64,000 nt of DNA from NCBI GenBank assembly GCA_940671915.1, contig CALNVZ010003426.1, positions 41,000,103 to 41,064,102 on the forward strand, written 5' to 3'. Source of the stretch: Paracentrotus lividus. Taxonomy: Eukaryota > Echinodermata > Echinoidea > Camarodonta > Echinidae. Every line of letters begins with the position of its first letter. The first letter of the stretch is position 1. Below the pieces are notes generated by a model that worked only from the letters and a program-made list of their open reading frames with translations, searched no databases and had not been told where the DNA came from. Shown here in pieces: positions 23,711-37,200 of the stretch. The position numbers and the translations under genes are program-made.

Positions 23711-24737
23711 GAACAGGAAGAAAGTATTGTGTTATCAGAGAACGTGACGTGTTAAGGGTGTTGAGTCATCGACGTGCTTTGGGAATTCCCCCTGAATCTA
23801 GGGGACTTGCGATTCAGGTCACCAAAGAGTAAGTAAGCATATAAGGTGATACGCATGGGTACCACTGCCTCCCCACCCCCTCCCTCCCCTTGCATTCGTT
23901 TTTTGTTTAACCTTAAAAGACACAGAGGGGCACAATGTAGGTCTATCCTCCTGCAACATTTTCATAATGGTTATATCGCATATGCGCTTTAATTTTCAAC
24001 ATAATTCGATGGATGCTCCTAAAATCTATTGACGAACATGTTAATACATAATTTACGAGAGTATGACAATGCCGTATTGCCATAGCAACCACAAATTGGC
24101 AACCATTTCAATCAAATCTTGGGTGATATTCTATATGAGTTTCCATAAACGATTATGGAATTATCAATGGGGTTGGGGAACAAATACAACAATCGAAACT
24201 AAATGCTAATTTTTCTTCTTTATTTTTATTTGTGTAGATATGTGAGAAATGGCACCGATTATAAAATATAGAAAACAGTAGTTTTATCACATTTCTCACA
24301 CGGAAAATATTATATTTCATCATAGTTATTTTGATAATGGCACCTGAAACTATTCGTTGTTTGTCCTCTTGCTGAGTTGTTTGAACTAGCCGTAACTGGG
24401 CAGGAACAGTTTCAAAGGGGTTAATTGGGAACGTTACTTTTCCAGGTAGTTTCGTCAGTGGAGGAAGGGGGTAGGGGTCATAGTCATGATAGTTCCTTAT
24501 AGTAAATAGTGGTAGTATTTTAAGAGTTGTGATTGGTTGAAATGATGTCACGTGTCATTCACGTTTTTGTTATATTGAACGGTTTTAGCGCGTGATAACA
24601 GTAAAATGGTGCGCACAACAATAGATACGCGGAGCAACAATATACGTCACAATAGCTTAATTAGCACCAAAAGTTTGACAAACATTGACAAAGATAAAAC
24701 CAGATTAGGCAAGGTCAAAGATTTAGGGGTCTATTTA
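23711..24737. other. Non-coding; unassigned minus-strand ORF
   Basis: A 132-codon minus-strand ORF (24153-24551) has no recognisable domain and overlaps a small inverted repeat (TGTGAGAAATG / CATTTCTCACA). Probably spurious. Confidence 0.4.
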
Positions 24738-24935
24738 CTATAATAAATAGTGCATGCTCTATTAATGCAACATTACTGACTATGTGAACTCCAAATACTA
24801 AATTATCCCTCGTGCACATCTGTTTCAACTCGGCCTACGGCCTCGGTGAAATAAATGTGCCCTCGGGATAATTTAGTATTTGTCGTGCACATAATCTAGT
24901 ATGTTGCATTGTAGAGCATGCACTATTTATATAAT
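24738..24935. repeat. 198-bp palindrome
   Basis: AATAGTGCATGCTCTA / TAGAGCATGCACTATT at the ends and ATACTAAATTATCCC / GGGATAATTTAGTAT near the loop pair, giving a long hairpin. Confidence 0.75.
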
Positions 24936-25255
24936 ATAACATAAGACTGATATGATGTTTTCAAAGGTTCCTCAGTCCTACTTCAAAATGAACTCTGCTT
25001 ACGACCTAGACCAGGCTCTGGTCGTTTGAAACTTTCACCTTTCTCTATTGACTCTACTTCTCACCATTTCTCTCTCCATTGCAAATCCACTTCCCCAAAC
25101 CAACCATCATGGTTGGCATGCTGAGGGTCCCTGTACATGTGTGGTGTTTTGAGGGTTGATGAGAAAATACAGGATGGTCCAGGCAATGGACTAGTTACGA
25201 CCTGGTCAAAACCTTTGAGGAACACCAGGGAATGATCGATTCTAAAAAAAAAAAA

Positions 25256-25637
25256 TTGCCGTCCTCTCTTTCGTTTACCATACGCCATTCCTGACATCAA
25301 GTCGTGCTCGGTCTTGGCAGCTCGCAAAACATGTCCGAAGTAGCGAAGCTTAAGTTGGTCAATGTGCTCCAACAATCTCCAGTTGGTACCTATCCTGTTG
25401 AGCACATATTCATTGGTTTTCCTCTCTGTCCAGCTGATCCGAAGCAAACGCTTATATGCCCATAGTTCAAAGGCTTCGACGCTCTTTCTATCCGACTTCT
25501 TCATCGCCCAGGACTCACAACCGTATCTTAACAATCGGATCTTTGTAGTTCTGTTGATAGACTTGTCTTTCCATATTGTAGATAGCGATACAGTTGCATT
25601 CCTTGCGATGGCAAGTCTCCGCTTGAGTTCTGGGCTG
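25256..25637 (-). pseudogene. LINE reverse-transcriptase C-terminal fragment
   Basis: The minus strand reads ELKRRLAIARNATVSLSTIW, then KIRLL-RYGCESWAMKKSD, FELWAYKRLLRISWTERKTN and KLRYFGHVLRAAKTEHDLM. This is the conserved tail (YGCESW...RISWTER...YFGHVLR) of animal non-LTR retrotransposon polyproteins often annotated as endonuclease/RT. About ten residues between KIRLL and YGCESW are missing and both ends are truncated, so it is a dead fragment. Confidence 0.85.
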
Positions 25638-25844
25638 AAGAAAAGAAAATCGGACTAATAATAAATAAAAAAGTTATGAATATCTTTACGATGCACAAAA
25701 AAAATGATCGCTATACCAAATTTGCAACACAGTCACAAAGCTGTGATGTCATAGGGACACAACTTGCCATGCATTTTTTATATTGTTGTATGATAAATTT
25801 TCACTTTATTTGTTAAGAAACTGTTTTCATCATAACTTTGGCCA
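25638..25844. repeat. Inverted repeat arm, left (pairs with 29861-30048)
   Basis: Shares CACTTTATTTGTTAAGAAAC and TGATGTCATAGGG with the reverse complement of 29861-30048. Its outer edge abuts the LINE fragment. Confidence 0.75.
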
Positions 25845-27477
25845 ATATACAGTGCTGGCCAAAATTATTAGAACACCAAGTAAATCTAAATGATTTTAGT
25901 TGTTTTCATTCAGTTGACCATTTAAATACCTTTAAAATGCCTGGAATGTCTACAAAAGTCGTTATTATACTTTTAGAAAATAAATAACATAGTCATGCGT
26001 TTGGAACTCGCCCAAACTCGCCCCCAAATCGCCTTTTTTGTGTGTTATGCTACCAATTGTAAAATCTAAAAAAAATCTTGCCCATATCAGGATCAAAGTG
26101 TCATAACATTAAAAATATCAAGTCTCTCCCTACAAAAGTATACATTTCCTGAAAGGAAATGTCATGAGAATGTCAAAATGTTATTCACAATACGATAGGG
26201 TGAAGTAGTAACATGTTCTGTGGGAATTTTTTTAAATTATTTGTGAGGGGCCCCAAATTTTTAATTTAGAGCCCCCATTTAAGTCCCTTTTCCTCTGACC
26301 CTTAATATTTCAACATATTTGAATTGCTCATGAAATTTCCTTTGAAAATATACATTTACAAAGAGTGTCTTCATTTAATGAAAAATAGTCTTAACCTTCA
26401 ATGGGCATGGTTATTTTGGTCATCTCACCACCAAGGGAGGGGGTGAATCCACACCTCCCCATTTGACCAAATTTTCTGAAACTTGGCAGGTATTTGAGGT
26501 AAATTAAAATAAATAAGACTGCTAAGTTATACTTCTACCTTAAATACTTTTTGAGCAATCGGCATATGTAATTGGCATTTTACTTCTTTTTTTTTTTTTT
26601 TTGCATTTGGACTACATGTTTAATACACAGGTCTATGGGGAAACCAAAAGCGCATAGCGCAACTATTTTTAATGTTGCGCATTACCAGATGGTCGAAACT
26701 ATACAAATTTGGTATGAAATATACGTAAGACCCTATGCTTAAAGAATCTATGAGAAGAAATAAAAATTCAATTCGAATAAAATATGTGTTTGTCAGTCAA
26801 GAAAATTTCTATGAATCAATATAAGTCAGTTTCAGAGTTATAACATATCTGATCGCAGAGAAATTCAATTTTTTTTTTGTATGAGGGTCAAAACGAGCTC
26901 CTCTGAAAAAAACGAGAAAATCCGAGACATTATTGTGACGTAAACCCGCAGACCGGCGCAATAGAGCGTCGTCTGCTATAATAGCAGACGACGTCAAGTG
27001 GCGATTACAAACGTATACACCGCACCGTCGCACCTCAACCCTCGCGCGATCACAGATTTTTCAAGAAGGTCGGGCATGCAGCGCAGATCAATAGTTTTCA
27101 CCCTTAAAATTTTTAATTTCTCATTTAACCTTGATTAATTTTGAATAGAATACATTGCACTTGTTGTGTATCTATACAAAACAAGTTCATGATATTTTAG
27201 AGTAAGATATCAGCCTCCAATATAGCAGTAAGAAAATATCTGACAGCCGCAGTGTATCTCTAAAAAGTACGGTAAATGTAATTTTCACATCGAACCCGGC
27301 CTGGCGCATGTCGTCAACAAAATTATAGCAATAAAAAGTGTTATAAAACCACAAGATATTATGATGTCAAGAATTAGCAACAAATCTCACGAGACGTCAC
27401 GACGTTCAGGTCCTTTAGAATTTTACAGAAGCGAATAAAAAAAAAATAGAAAGAAGTTGGAATTTTATTTTAGTTAT

Positions 27478-27709
27478 GCTGCAGTCACACAGACACTTAC
27501 GTATAGTTACGTTTCTTGTTGTTTAAATCTTATTTCATTTTCTATTCTATCATTTCTTATGTATTTCTTTGTTTTATTGAATGAACGAAATTATCACTAT
27601 TTCCAATCCTGACTATGACGGGAAGGCATTTGTGGGGATCAGTAGAAAAGAAAATGATTTTTGGACGCAACCGACCGTAACTTTACGTAAGTGTCTGTGT
27701 GACTGTAGC
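27478..27709. mobile_element. 232-bp MITE
   Basis: Inverted ends GCAGTCACACAGACACTTAC / GTAAGTGTCTGTGTGACTGT. Confidence 0.75.
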
Positions 27710-28050
27710 ATTACGGTACGCTTTGCTTTGCCGATCTACATCTCAGTGCAGTTGAAGCACTTCGAGTGTTTTTTCTGTTATTACACTGTTAAGTTGTCTC
27801 CAAAATTACCGAATGAAATCCCGAACTTCGTACTGATTTGATTGTGAGGATATACGGGATTATTTTTGACGGCTCATTTCCATACCTTTGAGACTATAGT
27901 ATAGTTCAAATAATTTTGTATACGTATCATATTTTAATAAGGTAGTTTTCCGTGACGTAGTGATCACGACACCTTGTCTCTCACGAAACAGCTTCTTTTT
28001 TTTTTCAATTCAGTCCTATCTGTACTGTTCCGTGTTTGTTGTGTATCATA

Positions 28051-28907
28051 GGGGAGACCGGGGATGGACGTTACAAAATTCACATTTTCGGCCAGATAAT
28101 TCTAATGAAAGTACTCACACACTCCATTTTGGGTCTGTAGTTAGCCTATTATGTTGGCTAAAACCTGGGGTACATAAAACTTAAAAACATGTAAACACTA
28201 ATTAACTACAGCTTAATTAATGAAGATGTTTTTTTTTTGTAACAACCTACCCCGTATACGGGGTAAGTTGTTACACCATACGGGGTAAATTGTTGCTATA
28301 TGTAGACATACGGGGTAATTTGCTACAATGTGTAAATCTCTTATACCATACTTTTGTTTCAACTTTCCAGTTTCTTGGTATCGTTAACAGTAGATCAAGT
28401 AGAGCTCTAGAATAGACTAAAGTAATAATAGAAATATCAAAATATTAACACCTGAAACACCTGAACAAAATTACTTTACATGAGTAATGTAATTGGGGTA
28501 GGTTGTTACATCGACATGGGGTAGGTTGTTGTAACAACCTACCCCATGGATGATTTTACACATAAAATCAACTGTAGCACAGCCTTTAGGCAGAATTACA
28601 AGGCATGGCTCAGGGGTATATTAGTGACATACATGTACTATATTAACAATACAAGACTGTCATCATGTGCCTTCAGTTGTAAGAACTATTACAAATCTTA
28701 ATTTTTGTCAAAAATTCACTTGGAACGGTAAAAATGGTTTTTGTTGATTTACTTTTTAATAAAACGGAGAAACCTCACGACCGGTAGTTCACCTCAGCTA
28801 TGTGTAGGCTGTATATAGATGCCAGTTAGCACGAACTCTCTTGTTCCAACTTAGCACACTGAGAATTGTAACAACTGACCCGTGTAACTTCCATCCCCGG
28901 TCTCCCC
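28051..28907. mobile_element. AGGGGAGACC MITE, copy 2 (857 bp)
   Basis: Ends GGGGAGACCGGGGATGGA / TTCCATCCCCGGTCTCCCC with flanking TA. The body contains repeated, partly palindromic GTAACAACCTACCCCG / CGGGGTAAGTTGTTAC motifs. Closely similar along its whole length to 44414-45275. Confidence 0.9.
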
Positions 28908-29860
28908 TACTTTTCAGACAAAAAAAATTGACCGGTGTTCATGTACATGTTTGTCTATATCATCTTTATGATACGGCAGCGTCGATATCGGGAATAGTGT
29001 TGTGGAGAATAAGTAGGTAGGCTACTTGCACTTTTCTGTCTTCAATTTTATATTCACTTTTATGACATGGAAACTCTGATATCGGGAATATTGTTTGAAT
29101 GAAAATCTGATTTTTATCAATGACAATTGTCGGGTGACTCGGGTCCAAAAATGAGACCAAATCGTGTATATTTTCTTCCAGTTGCAGATAAAATTTAAAT
29201 GAGAGAGAGAGAGAGAGAAAAAATACCATTTTGGATGGGGATTTTGGTGGAAGCTTGACATTTTTTTTTTTTTTTTAAACTAGAAGACTGATTATTCTAA
29301 GTCATTGACGCATTGCTGGAAGCGTTAACCCCTGTACAAAAGCCATTTACTTCTTAATTGTAAGTTCACCACTCCCCCCCCCCCCCATCAACAAACAAAC
29401 TTTCGGTTTAACCCATTTACTTAAAATATGCCATATGGTCCCTGGTGACATAGGCCAATTTGTAATGATCTTTGAAGTCATCATTTCAAAACCGTAATTC
29501 AGTTGTTTTTTAAGTCATGAAAGCTCATGGCACACAAACGATATCTTTAATCTTATTTCGACAAATGAACTAGGGCATTGATAATCCCATAGACTTTGTG
29601 CAGGTTCAGGTGTTCTAATAATTTTGGCCACCACTGTATACTGATGGCAATATGCTATTGCTTCTATACATATATTATAAAATCAGCACCCCATTTAGAA
29701 ATACAAGAAACAAAGATGTTAAGTAAGTTTTCAGTATAGAAAAAAAATATTAATGAATGTTGAATTTCATGAAAGATATCACTTTTCTTTTGAAATGTCA
29801 TTATATTTCTCATTTTATGAAAATGCATAGATGCAATAACATATTGTCATCAATATATCT

Positions 29861-30048
29861 TGACCAAAGTTATGAGGAAAACAGTTTCTTAACAAATAAA
29901 GTGAAAATTTATCATAAAGCAATATAGCAAATGCATGGCAAGTTCTGCCCCTATGACATCACAGGTGTTTCCAATTTGGTATAGCGATCAATTTTTTGTG
30001 CATCATAAAGATATTCATAACTTTTTTATTATAAGTACGATTTTCTTC
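29861..30048. repeat. Inverted repeat arm, right (pairs with 25638-25844)
   Basis: Reverse complement of the left arm, immediately outside the Tc1-like element's surroundings. Confidence 0.75.
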
Positions 30049-30530
30049 AAACTTGTTTTAATCTGTTTTCTAATTTTCTACTTCTTATAAAAGCAACTTA
30101 TTTTGGGTCCAGACCTTCCATTTAAGTTCAAAAACTTTCTTTCTGTATATGAAGTATAATTCCTACAAGAACAACCACAAAGTAATTGTCTCAACAATAC
30201 AGTTATAATTAAATCTACTAAATGTGCTAAAAAAATCAGCAAACTTTCACCGTATAATATACTGATATATTGAATGCAACATTAGGTGCGACATGCAGAC
30301 AATGTAGACTGATTGGATATATAGGTACCAGGATATGGCCCGATTTCTAAATGTGGAGGGGTGCATTCTGAAGTGCGTCATCCTATATACCAGTATATTC
30401 AGATTTTCCCATCAGTACTATATCAAATACATAATTTTAAAACCTAAAGTCAACTTACAATATTAACTATCCCACATTTAAAGCGATTGGCAATTTAATA
30501 TGTTAAATTAATTGGTTAAATTTGGTTTTA

Positions 30531-31115
30531 AGGACTCCTACAAGCTGGAGTTTGTATTTTTAGAAAAAATAAAGTAAAATGCAAAAGCACGTCACTGAAA
30601 AGTTTCATCAAAATGGGATGAGAAATAGCAAAGTTAAGAACTTCTTGGGTTTTGAATATTTTTTTGGAAATAGTTCTTTGCATAACCTCATGCATATTTC
30701 ATGAGTAAGCTGATGATGTCACAGCCACACTACTTCCTTTGTATTTTCTTATATGAAATATCAATTATCCAGATTTTCTGCCCCAAGGACTTAAAAACAG
30801 GGATAACTCCTTGTTGAATGTTCAAGGTCACAAGTATGACAAAATGCGATGAATAGGATTTCATATAAATAAATACACAAGAAGTAGTGGGACTGTGATA
30901 TCATCCGTTTGTTATTTTAAATACTCATGAGACAATGCCAAGAACCGTTTTACGAAAAAAAAATATCAAAACATAAACTCTTCGAGCCGGATGAGCTAAA
31001 AATGCATAACTTTGTAATTTTTCATCCGATTTTGAGGAACTTTTAAAAGTTGTACTTGTACTTGTACAAATTTTACTTTACTTTGCAAAACATTTCAATT
31101 TCAGCCTGGAGTCCT
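30531..31115. mobile_element. Inverted-repeat MITE upstream of exon a
   Basis: Ends AGGACTCC...GCTGGAG and CAGCCTGGAGTCCT, with matching subterminal AAAGTAAAATGCAAA / TTTACTTTGC segments. No ORF. Confidence 0.6.
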
Positions 31116-31167
31116 CCTTTAAAGAAAGTATCACTTGCTATTCTATTCATTCTATCCTTTTTTGCAG

Positions 31168-31207
31168 GTTCTATGCTCTTCGGGTATTTCTCAAGGCAAT
31201 CATCCTC
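31168..31207 (+). CDS. Exon a: short exon leading into the IgGFc-binding domain
   Basis: A 40-nt exon sits between a pyrimidine-rich acceptor (ttttttgcag) and a strong donor (gtgagt). In phase 0 it reads VLCSSGISQGNHP and leaves one base, which the next exon completes as Gln. The exact phase fit is the main support. It may carry the end of a signal peptide (VLCSS looks like a cleavage region), but no upstream exon with an initiator Met was identified. Confidence 0.5.
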
Positions 31208-34200
31208 GTGAGTATTGGTATTTCTTGTGCTAGAACTAAAACTATTTGCAGTGTGAAAATGCTATATGATAGTCTGCTAGCCTAATACCAATAACTAAGA
31301 GCTAACTATAAAACTATCAAATCTATCTTAGATCAGTCAATGTCGTTAAAGAATAATTGGTTCTTAAATGGTTGTGATTTTTGAAGTTCATTATCGATAG
31401 GAAATTAAGGTGTATAACGTTACTTGTACTGTGGAGCATATTTTTTATATTTGGGAAATGTTAGGGACAATTATTCTTGTGCTTTAGTCAAAGAACTATG
31501 TAAATAATTTTATGAGTGTTTTATTATTCTTATCATTATTCTCTTGAATTCCCTTCCGTATCATTCCCTGTAAGTTCTATTTCGTCCTGATCTCATCCTA
31601 TTTAGAAACAACGTTAGAAGTTGGACCGTGGACTAAGCAATTCACATTTCGGTTTATAGAACTCAAAGCATTCTTCAGGCCGACAATCCAAATTACACCC
31701 AAGACTGACGAAGAAACATTAATAAGAATACCATGTAGGAACATTCATCGCGAAATAGTACCATTGGAAAGCACAATTATTTCGGTAAAAGGCTGTGATG
31801 TGGTTCATATTTTCTCTACTGCTGACATCACCGTCCATGGCATGGTCTCCAGCAGTATTGGTTTCACGGGAGGGTTCCTAGCCTTACCACACGATCAACT
31901 AGGCAACGAATATCTCATCGACTGCTATCAACCCAAAGATCGGAGTGCACAGGTAGCTATATCGGCCGTTAATAATGACACAACCGTATATATTGATTGT
32001 GCAAGTAATTGCACTTTTAACAACAGGAGCTTTTGTGGTCCTATTAAATTAGGAGCTGGTGAATCTGGAATCTTGAAAAATTATGATAATGAAACCGAAA
32101 TTACTGGAACTTACATTCGATCGAACAAACCAATCTCTGTTGTTGTAGGAGCTGCAAATGTTTACATTCCCAGAAAACATGAGACACATGGCTTTATTTT
32201 GGAACAGTTGTTACCGATCTCATCGTGGGGTCACGTTCATATTGTTCCATCGTTGGAAGAAATGCCCAACGGCTGGATGTTACGCATCTTGGCAATTCAT
32301 GACAGCACTAGCATTGCGATCACGGGATGTGGAGACGATCCATCAAGGTCAACAATGCTGCAGTCTAAAGAATACACAAATATCACTGTCAATAGACAGA
32401 CGACAAATCTCTGTATCGTTCATGCAAACCAACCTGTTCAAGTTATGCAGTATATTGCAAGCTCCAGTGACAATCAGTTCGGAGACCCAAGCATGAACAT
32501 CATTCCCCCGGTTATCGATTACCATGGTAACACAACATTTGTTATCGGTGAAGCGAATAATATTCGATACTTTGCTGATGTTGTAATTTCGGGCAAAGAA
32601 AGGAATTTGTTACACATTAATGGTTCTTCGGTCCCAGCGAGTTACCGGAACTGTACGAACTCCACCAAAAACAATCGTACCTTCTGTCATTTGTCAATCG
32701 AACTGGAAAATGGAAAGTACCATATAACGCATCAACATCAATCCGGTAGATTCTGGGTCAGAATTTATACACTTCACAATACCGTTGGTGCTGCAATGTC
32801 GGTAGATCTACACATTGCTCATGTTGAAGGTGAGTCGCACCTTATAATGATACTGCGTAATTTAGATTTGACTCGTATGTTCTAGGACAACTCCCCGGGG
32901 AAACTTTCACCTTAAAAGTCCCAAGAGGATGCTGCCATCCGGAGGGAAGGTTACCCAGAGAACATCTCCCACAACTCCTCAAGGGTCATTTGGGTAACGG
33001 TGCTCCTGGTAAGGTGTCCTTTGGGCGACTTGCTCTCCGCGGGATTTCTAAACTGGGGAAATTGTTGTCGTAAGTGTCGCAGTCTAATAGTCGTATCACT
33101 TGACTGGGGATGCAAAGGTCGCGAGTTCGATTCCCGGCACCGGCACTTATGTCCACTCTACGCAGGTGCAAATAGGTCCCGGTAGGAAGCGATTCCTAAG
33201 CGGTGAGCGCCTTTTGGGGTAGCCTATCTACGCCGGGTAGTTTTGCACTAAAGAAGCGCTTAAAAACACAAAGGTGGATATATGTATTAGATTAAATGGT
33301 GGCTAGAGCCACCATTGATATAGTCGAATAATTAAATGATACCCTCAGATTAACATACCACTTGACTAATCGTGGGTTCCTTTATGTGGGGGAAATGCCA
33401 TTGTGTGATTTTAGAATTGGCACTTACTCGATAAAAGTTGATCCCAGTGTAACCGCTCTGTTTTATGCGTACGGCTTCGATATCCTACTCTTTAGGCTGG
33501 TAAAATGTTTTATACTAGACTTGTTTTTTGTGTCTTTAGGTCATTTCTCCTAAATGAGGTGCCCTAACAGGGCAGAAATTAATCTTTTATCAATGTGATT
33601 TTTTTTTTCATCTTTCAAGTTCAGTTACAGGGGAGGGTCCACGAGGCTGATGAATTTCCATGTGGCTGAGGATCCACGAGAGGCCCCAGGTCACTTGGGG
33701 AGATGCAGTGCGTTGCGTTAAGTTGGCAATTTTCAATCAGGTTGATTACATATTACAAGTGACATGGGGGTGCCGGACTAAACAAAATAAATAAACGAAG
33801 AAAAAAAAGAGTGTTTATGTATAAAAGTTGATCATTAAAGAAGGGAGAGAGGGGGCCGGGGGCTTTGTAAATAATATAGCCCCGAACCCCTCACGCTCCT
33901 TCTCTGGATCTCAACATTTTAACATCATTTTTTATTGTGGAACAGGCCCCATGTCACTTGGGGAGATGCAGTGCGTTATTTCGAATAAGGTTGATTACAG
34001 GTCGCTAGAAATATGCAATGTCAAAGGAATCTCAGGGTTCATTTTCAACTCTCGGAAATGGTTCGAAACCTTTCCCGACTCTGCAACTTAACCCTAAAAA
34101 GACTGGGCTATTTTGACACACATTAAGACTGGGGGGGGCTCATTCAGCCCCCCCCCCCAAGATCTCGGCAGTTGAGCGCGCGATCGCGCCGAAAATTGGC

Positions 34201-37200
34201 ACGCGCGTTACCAACGGCATCCTCTCCGAGACTGAAGAGTCATATTCTCCGAAAAATTTCATTACTAATTAATTATGCTAATTTATGCATAAAATCAAAG
34301 ATTTGCTCTAATTTAATAAAGCCCTAAAAGTGCTAATTTTTGGTTTGCAGGCTCTTTGTAGGCTTCTGGTGAAATGAGTGTTTAAAAAAAGTCTGTATCA
34401 AGATTTTGTTTCTTATGTATTCTATTGTTTATAAAATTTCTTATGTATTTTTTTTGTTTTTCGACTTTTTTTTTTTATTGTTTTTTCAATGGAAATCATT
34501 GGTAACACTATTTCAATCATAAACAACCTTAAATTAATTTTATTTTAATCATTAAAAGAGAAAATAATGATACATTTATGAATTTTGGCTAAAAACACAA
34601 TTTGCATTGGATTTGTACACAAAATCACGTATATGAGCAATTTTGGGTCTGACGCACGGTTAATGTTACGTAATTTCGAAACCGCTAACCCGGGCATCAC
34701 GAATTTGGTCTCAAAAGTTGCGCAAGAGTTGAAAGAAAATAGTCACGAAGTTTCGGCGAATTTTTTTGCCGCGTTGTGAAGTTATCGCGAAAAATGTTGA
34801 GGGGGGGGCTGAATGAGCCCCCCCCCCCCAGTCTTTTTAGGGTTAAGGTATACTAACGTAATGTTAGCCCAGAATGATAATTTCAGTGCAACCTTTCAGA
34901 ACCCCCCAAGTGACATGGGGCGTCAAGAGGTCGAGAATTTTCCTAAGGCTGGGTTCACATAGAGCTATACGGCTCGTTTTTGCGAGGGCACGCGAATAGC
35001 CGAAATCGAACATGCCACATTCCCGTGTCAAGCAATACGATTTCAAAATACCGGTTCACATCGGGCGGCACTGCTCAAAAAGTGCATAAAATTATAGCTG
35101 CATTTTGTGTAGTACACGGGAATCGCGCATGTTCGATTTTTTTCTGCGTATACCGCCATTCATTTACAATTCGTGTGTTCATATGTTCTGAATTTGCCCT
35201 ATTTTGATTTATTAACTCTTTTCCTCCTCATATTAGCCTCCTCAGCGTCGGATGGGAGGAGGAAAGCCGAAATTTCTTCGTTTGAAAATTCCATGACATC
35301 GGCGAAAAGTACGAAATAGGTAGCTATACTCGTATAGCGTTTGCCGAATACCGAATAGCGAATAGCGTATACCGTATACTTCTTTGTGAACCAAGCCTAA
35401 TGCAGGTATCACATGGGCCGTGTTGGCCCACCGTTCGCCACCGTTCTGGCCAAATTTCTGCACACGGCGGAAAACGGTGAGGCACACGGTGAAGCAGTTG
35501 AAGCCCGTCCAACACGTTCATTGGAGCTCGCTGGGCACCCGTTCCCGAGATGATTTTTAAGAACGGCTGAACTCTTTCTGGGTTATGACTGGGTATTTCA
35601 AAACGGTCCTAAACCGGACCAGTCGTTAAAAGGGCGGTAAAATAACTGAATGAGAACGCCACACCCGTTTCACGCCCGTTTTCAGGGCGGAGATGGACCG
35701 TGGTGAGGTCGGGCAACATGAATCAATCACCCCCCCCCCTTTTTTTCAGCATCAAGAACGCCCCCTCGTGACTGCACTTGCCAACTCCTAGTACATGGAA
35801 ACTGTACGTGAAAAGTTCATTTTTGAATCGGCTGTCCCCTTGATTGTTTATAAATAAGATCAATCAATAAGTGAATGAAGTTAAAAACTAATACAAAGAG
35901 TAAAATTTTACCAAAAAAAAAGAGTATTATATACCATGAGGAATAACTCAAATGACATAAACAGGGATATGATTATAAACTTTCTTGGGGGTAGTTTATT
36001 CGAAAGTAATATATTTTTAAAAGCCGGGGAGCCCATATTATGTCGCATTAATTTAATTTACTTTAAGCCCCTGTTTCTGTTTTCATACGAATTCAGTTCT
36101 TATTTAATCATTTACTCTTTGTAAAAGATTTATATACAATATCGCATTTGCTCAGTTTGCAATTGTCCTACTTAATATATTTTCTATCTAAGGGTTCTGA
36201 AAAGACAGGAAAACCTCAAAGGATTTTTTTCTAGAAACTTTTCTTAATTTTGAAATAATATTAATATTATTTTGTATGAACATATTAATAGGGGTCTGCG
36301 TTTTGGTCTTTGGCCGTCCGAAATCCAATCATTATTCAAACAACAACCATGGGGTAGGGGTCGTTCCACACGGGTCACGCCATCTATTCATGTACATGTA
36401 CATGTATATTTTATTGTTTATTTATTCTGGGGAAGGTGCGGGCGATAAAGGGGGTAAAGTCCCCCTAATTCACAATTTTAGGGACTTTTTTCTTAAATTA
36501 TTGGTCGGAAATGCCTGGGTAGGTTTTTTACTGTATCTCCGATTCTGTGTAGGCTTTCTTGAAAAGTGGTTCAATTTTGGTATGTTATTAACATAAATAT
36601 ATACCCTACTAAAATTAAATTTATTACATGAATTATATACAGTCTGTTATTTATAATATTTATAATTAATATGACAAACAAAACTGCTTTCATTTGGCAA
36701 TCTTAAAAGCGGTTTCTCAGATTTAAAATGCACTGGCATTATGCATGAATTTGTTTTAGTAAAAAACATTACATTATGTTATTGTCTTATAAAGTTCAGA
36801 TTAATTTATTTAATCACATTTAAAGCACTCAACGGGGTCTCGTGTAAAACAATGAAAACTAAAAGTAAACACAGACTCATCCATGGATCATACAAAAAAT
36901 GTCCAAATAGCAGAATTAGGAATGATGTGGACATTTTTCTTGGTGCTATTCTATAATGGGTTATAATTTGGTTAAAAAGAATATTGCAGTGAAACTGTTT
37001 ACGACATATAAGTAGACAATTCATAATTATCATGATTGAAAAATAATAATAAAAAACTTGTATTATCATAACAATATTTCATTTTATATAATAAAATTTA
37101 AATATTTTAAAAGCATGAGAAATTTTCGCGGAGAAATGAAAATAATAAAATTATTTGATAAAATTAACACAATTTTTTTTAATGAAACGGGGATAAGTCT

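Larger units (their letters stand above)
25850..29636. mobile_element. Tc1-like element, no transposase visible
   Basis: Terminal inverted repeats of 28 bp (CAGTG[C/G]TGGCCAAAATTATT...) with one mismatch are flanked by TA (25848-25849, 29637-29638). This TIR is typical of Tc1-family elements. The 3.8-kb body holds a nested MITE (28051) and a small hairpin (27478) but no D,D,E-type ORF. Confidence 0.8.

Noticed and set aside
33640-33690. Hammerhead-like CTGATGA core
   Set aside because: No GAAA partner segment or stems in the right positions.
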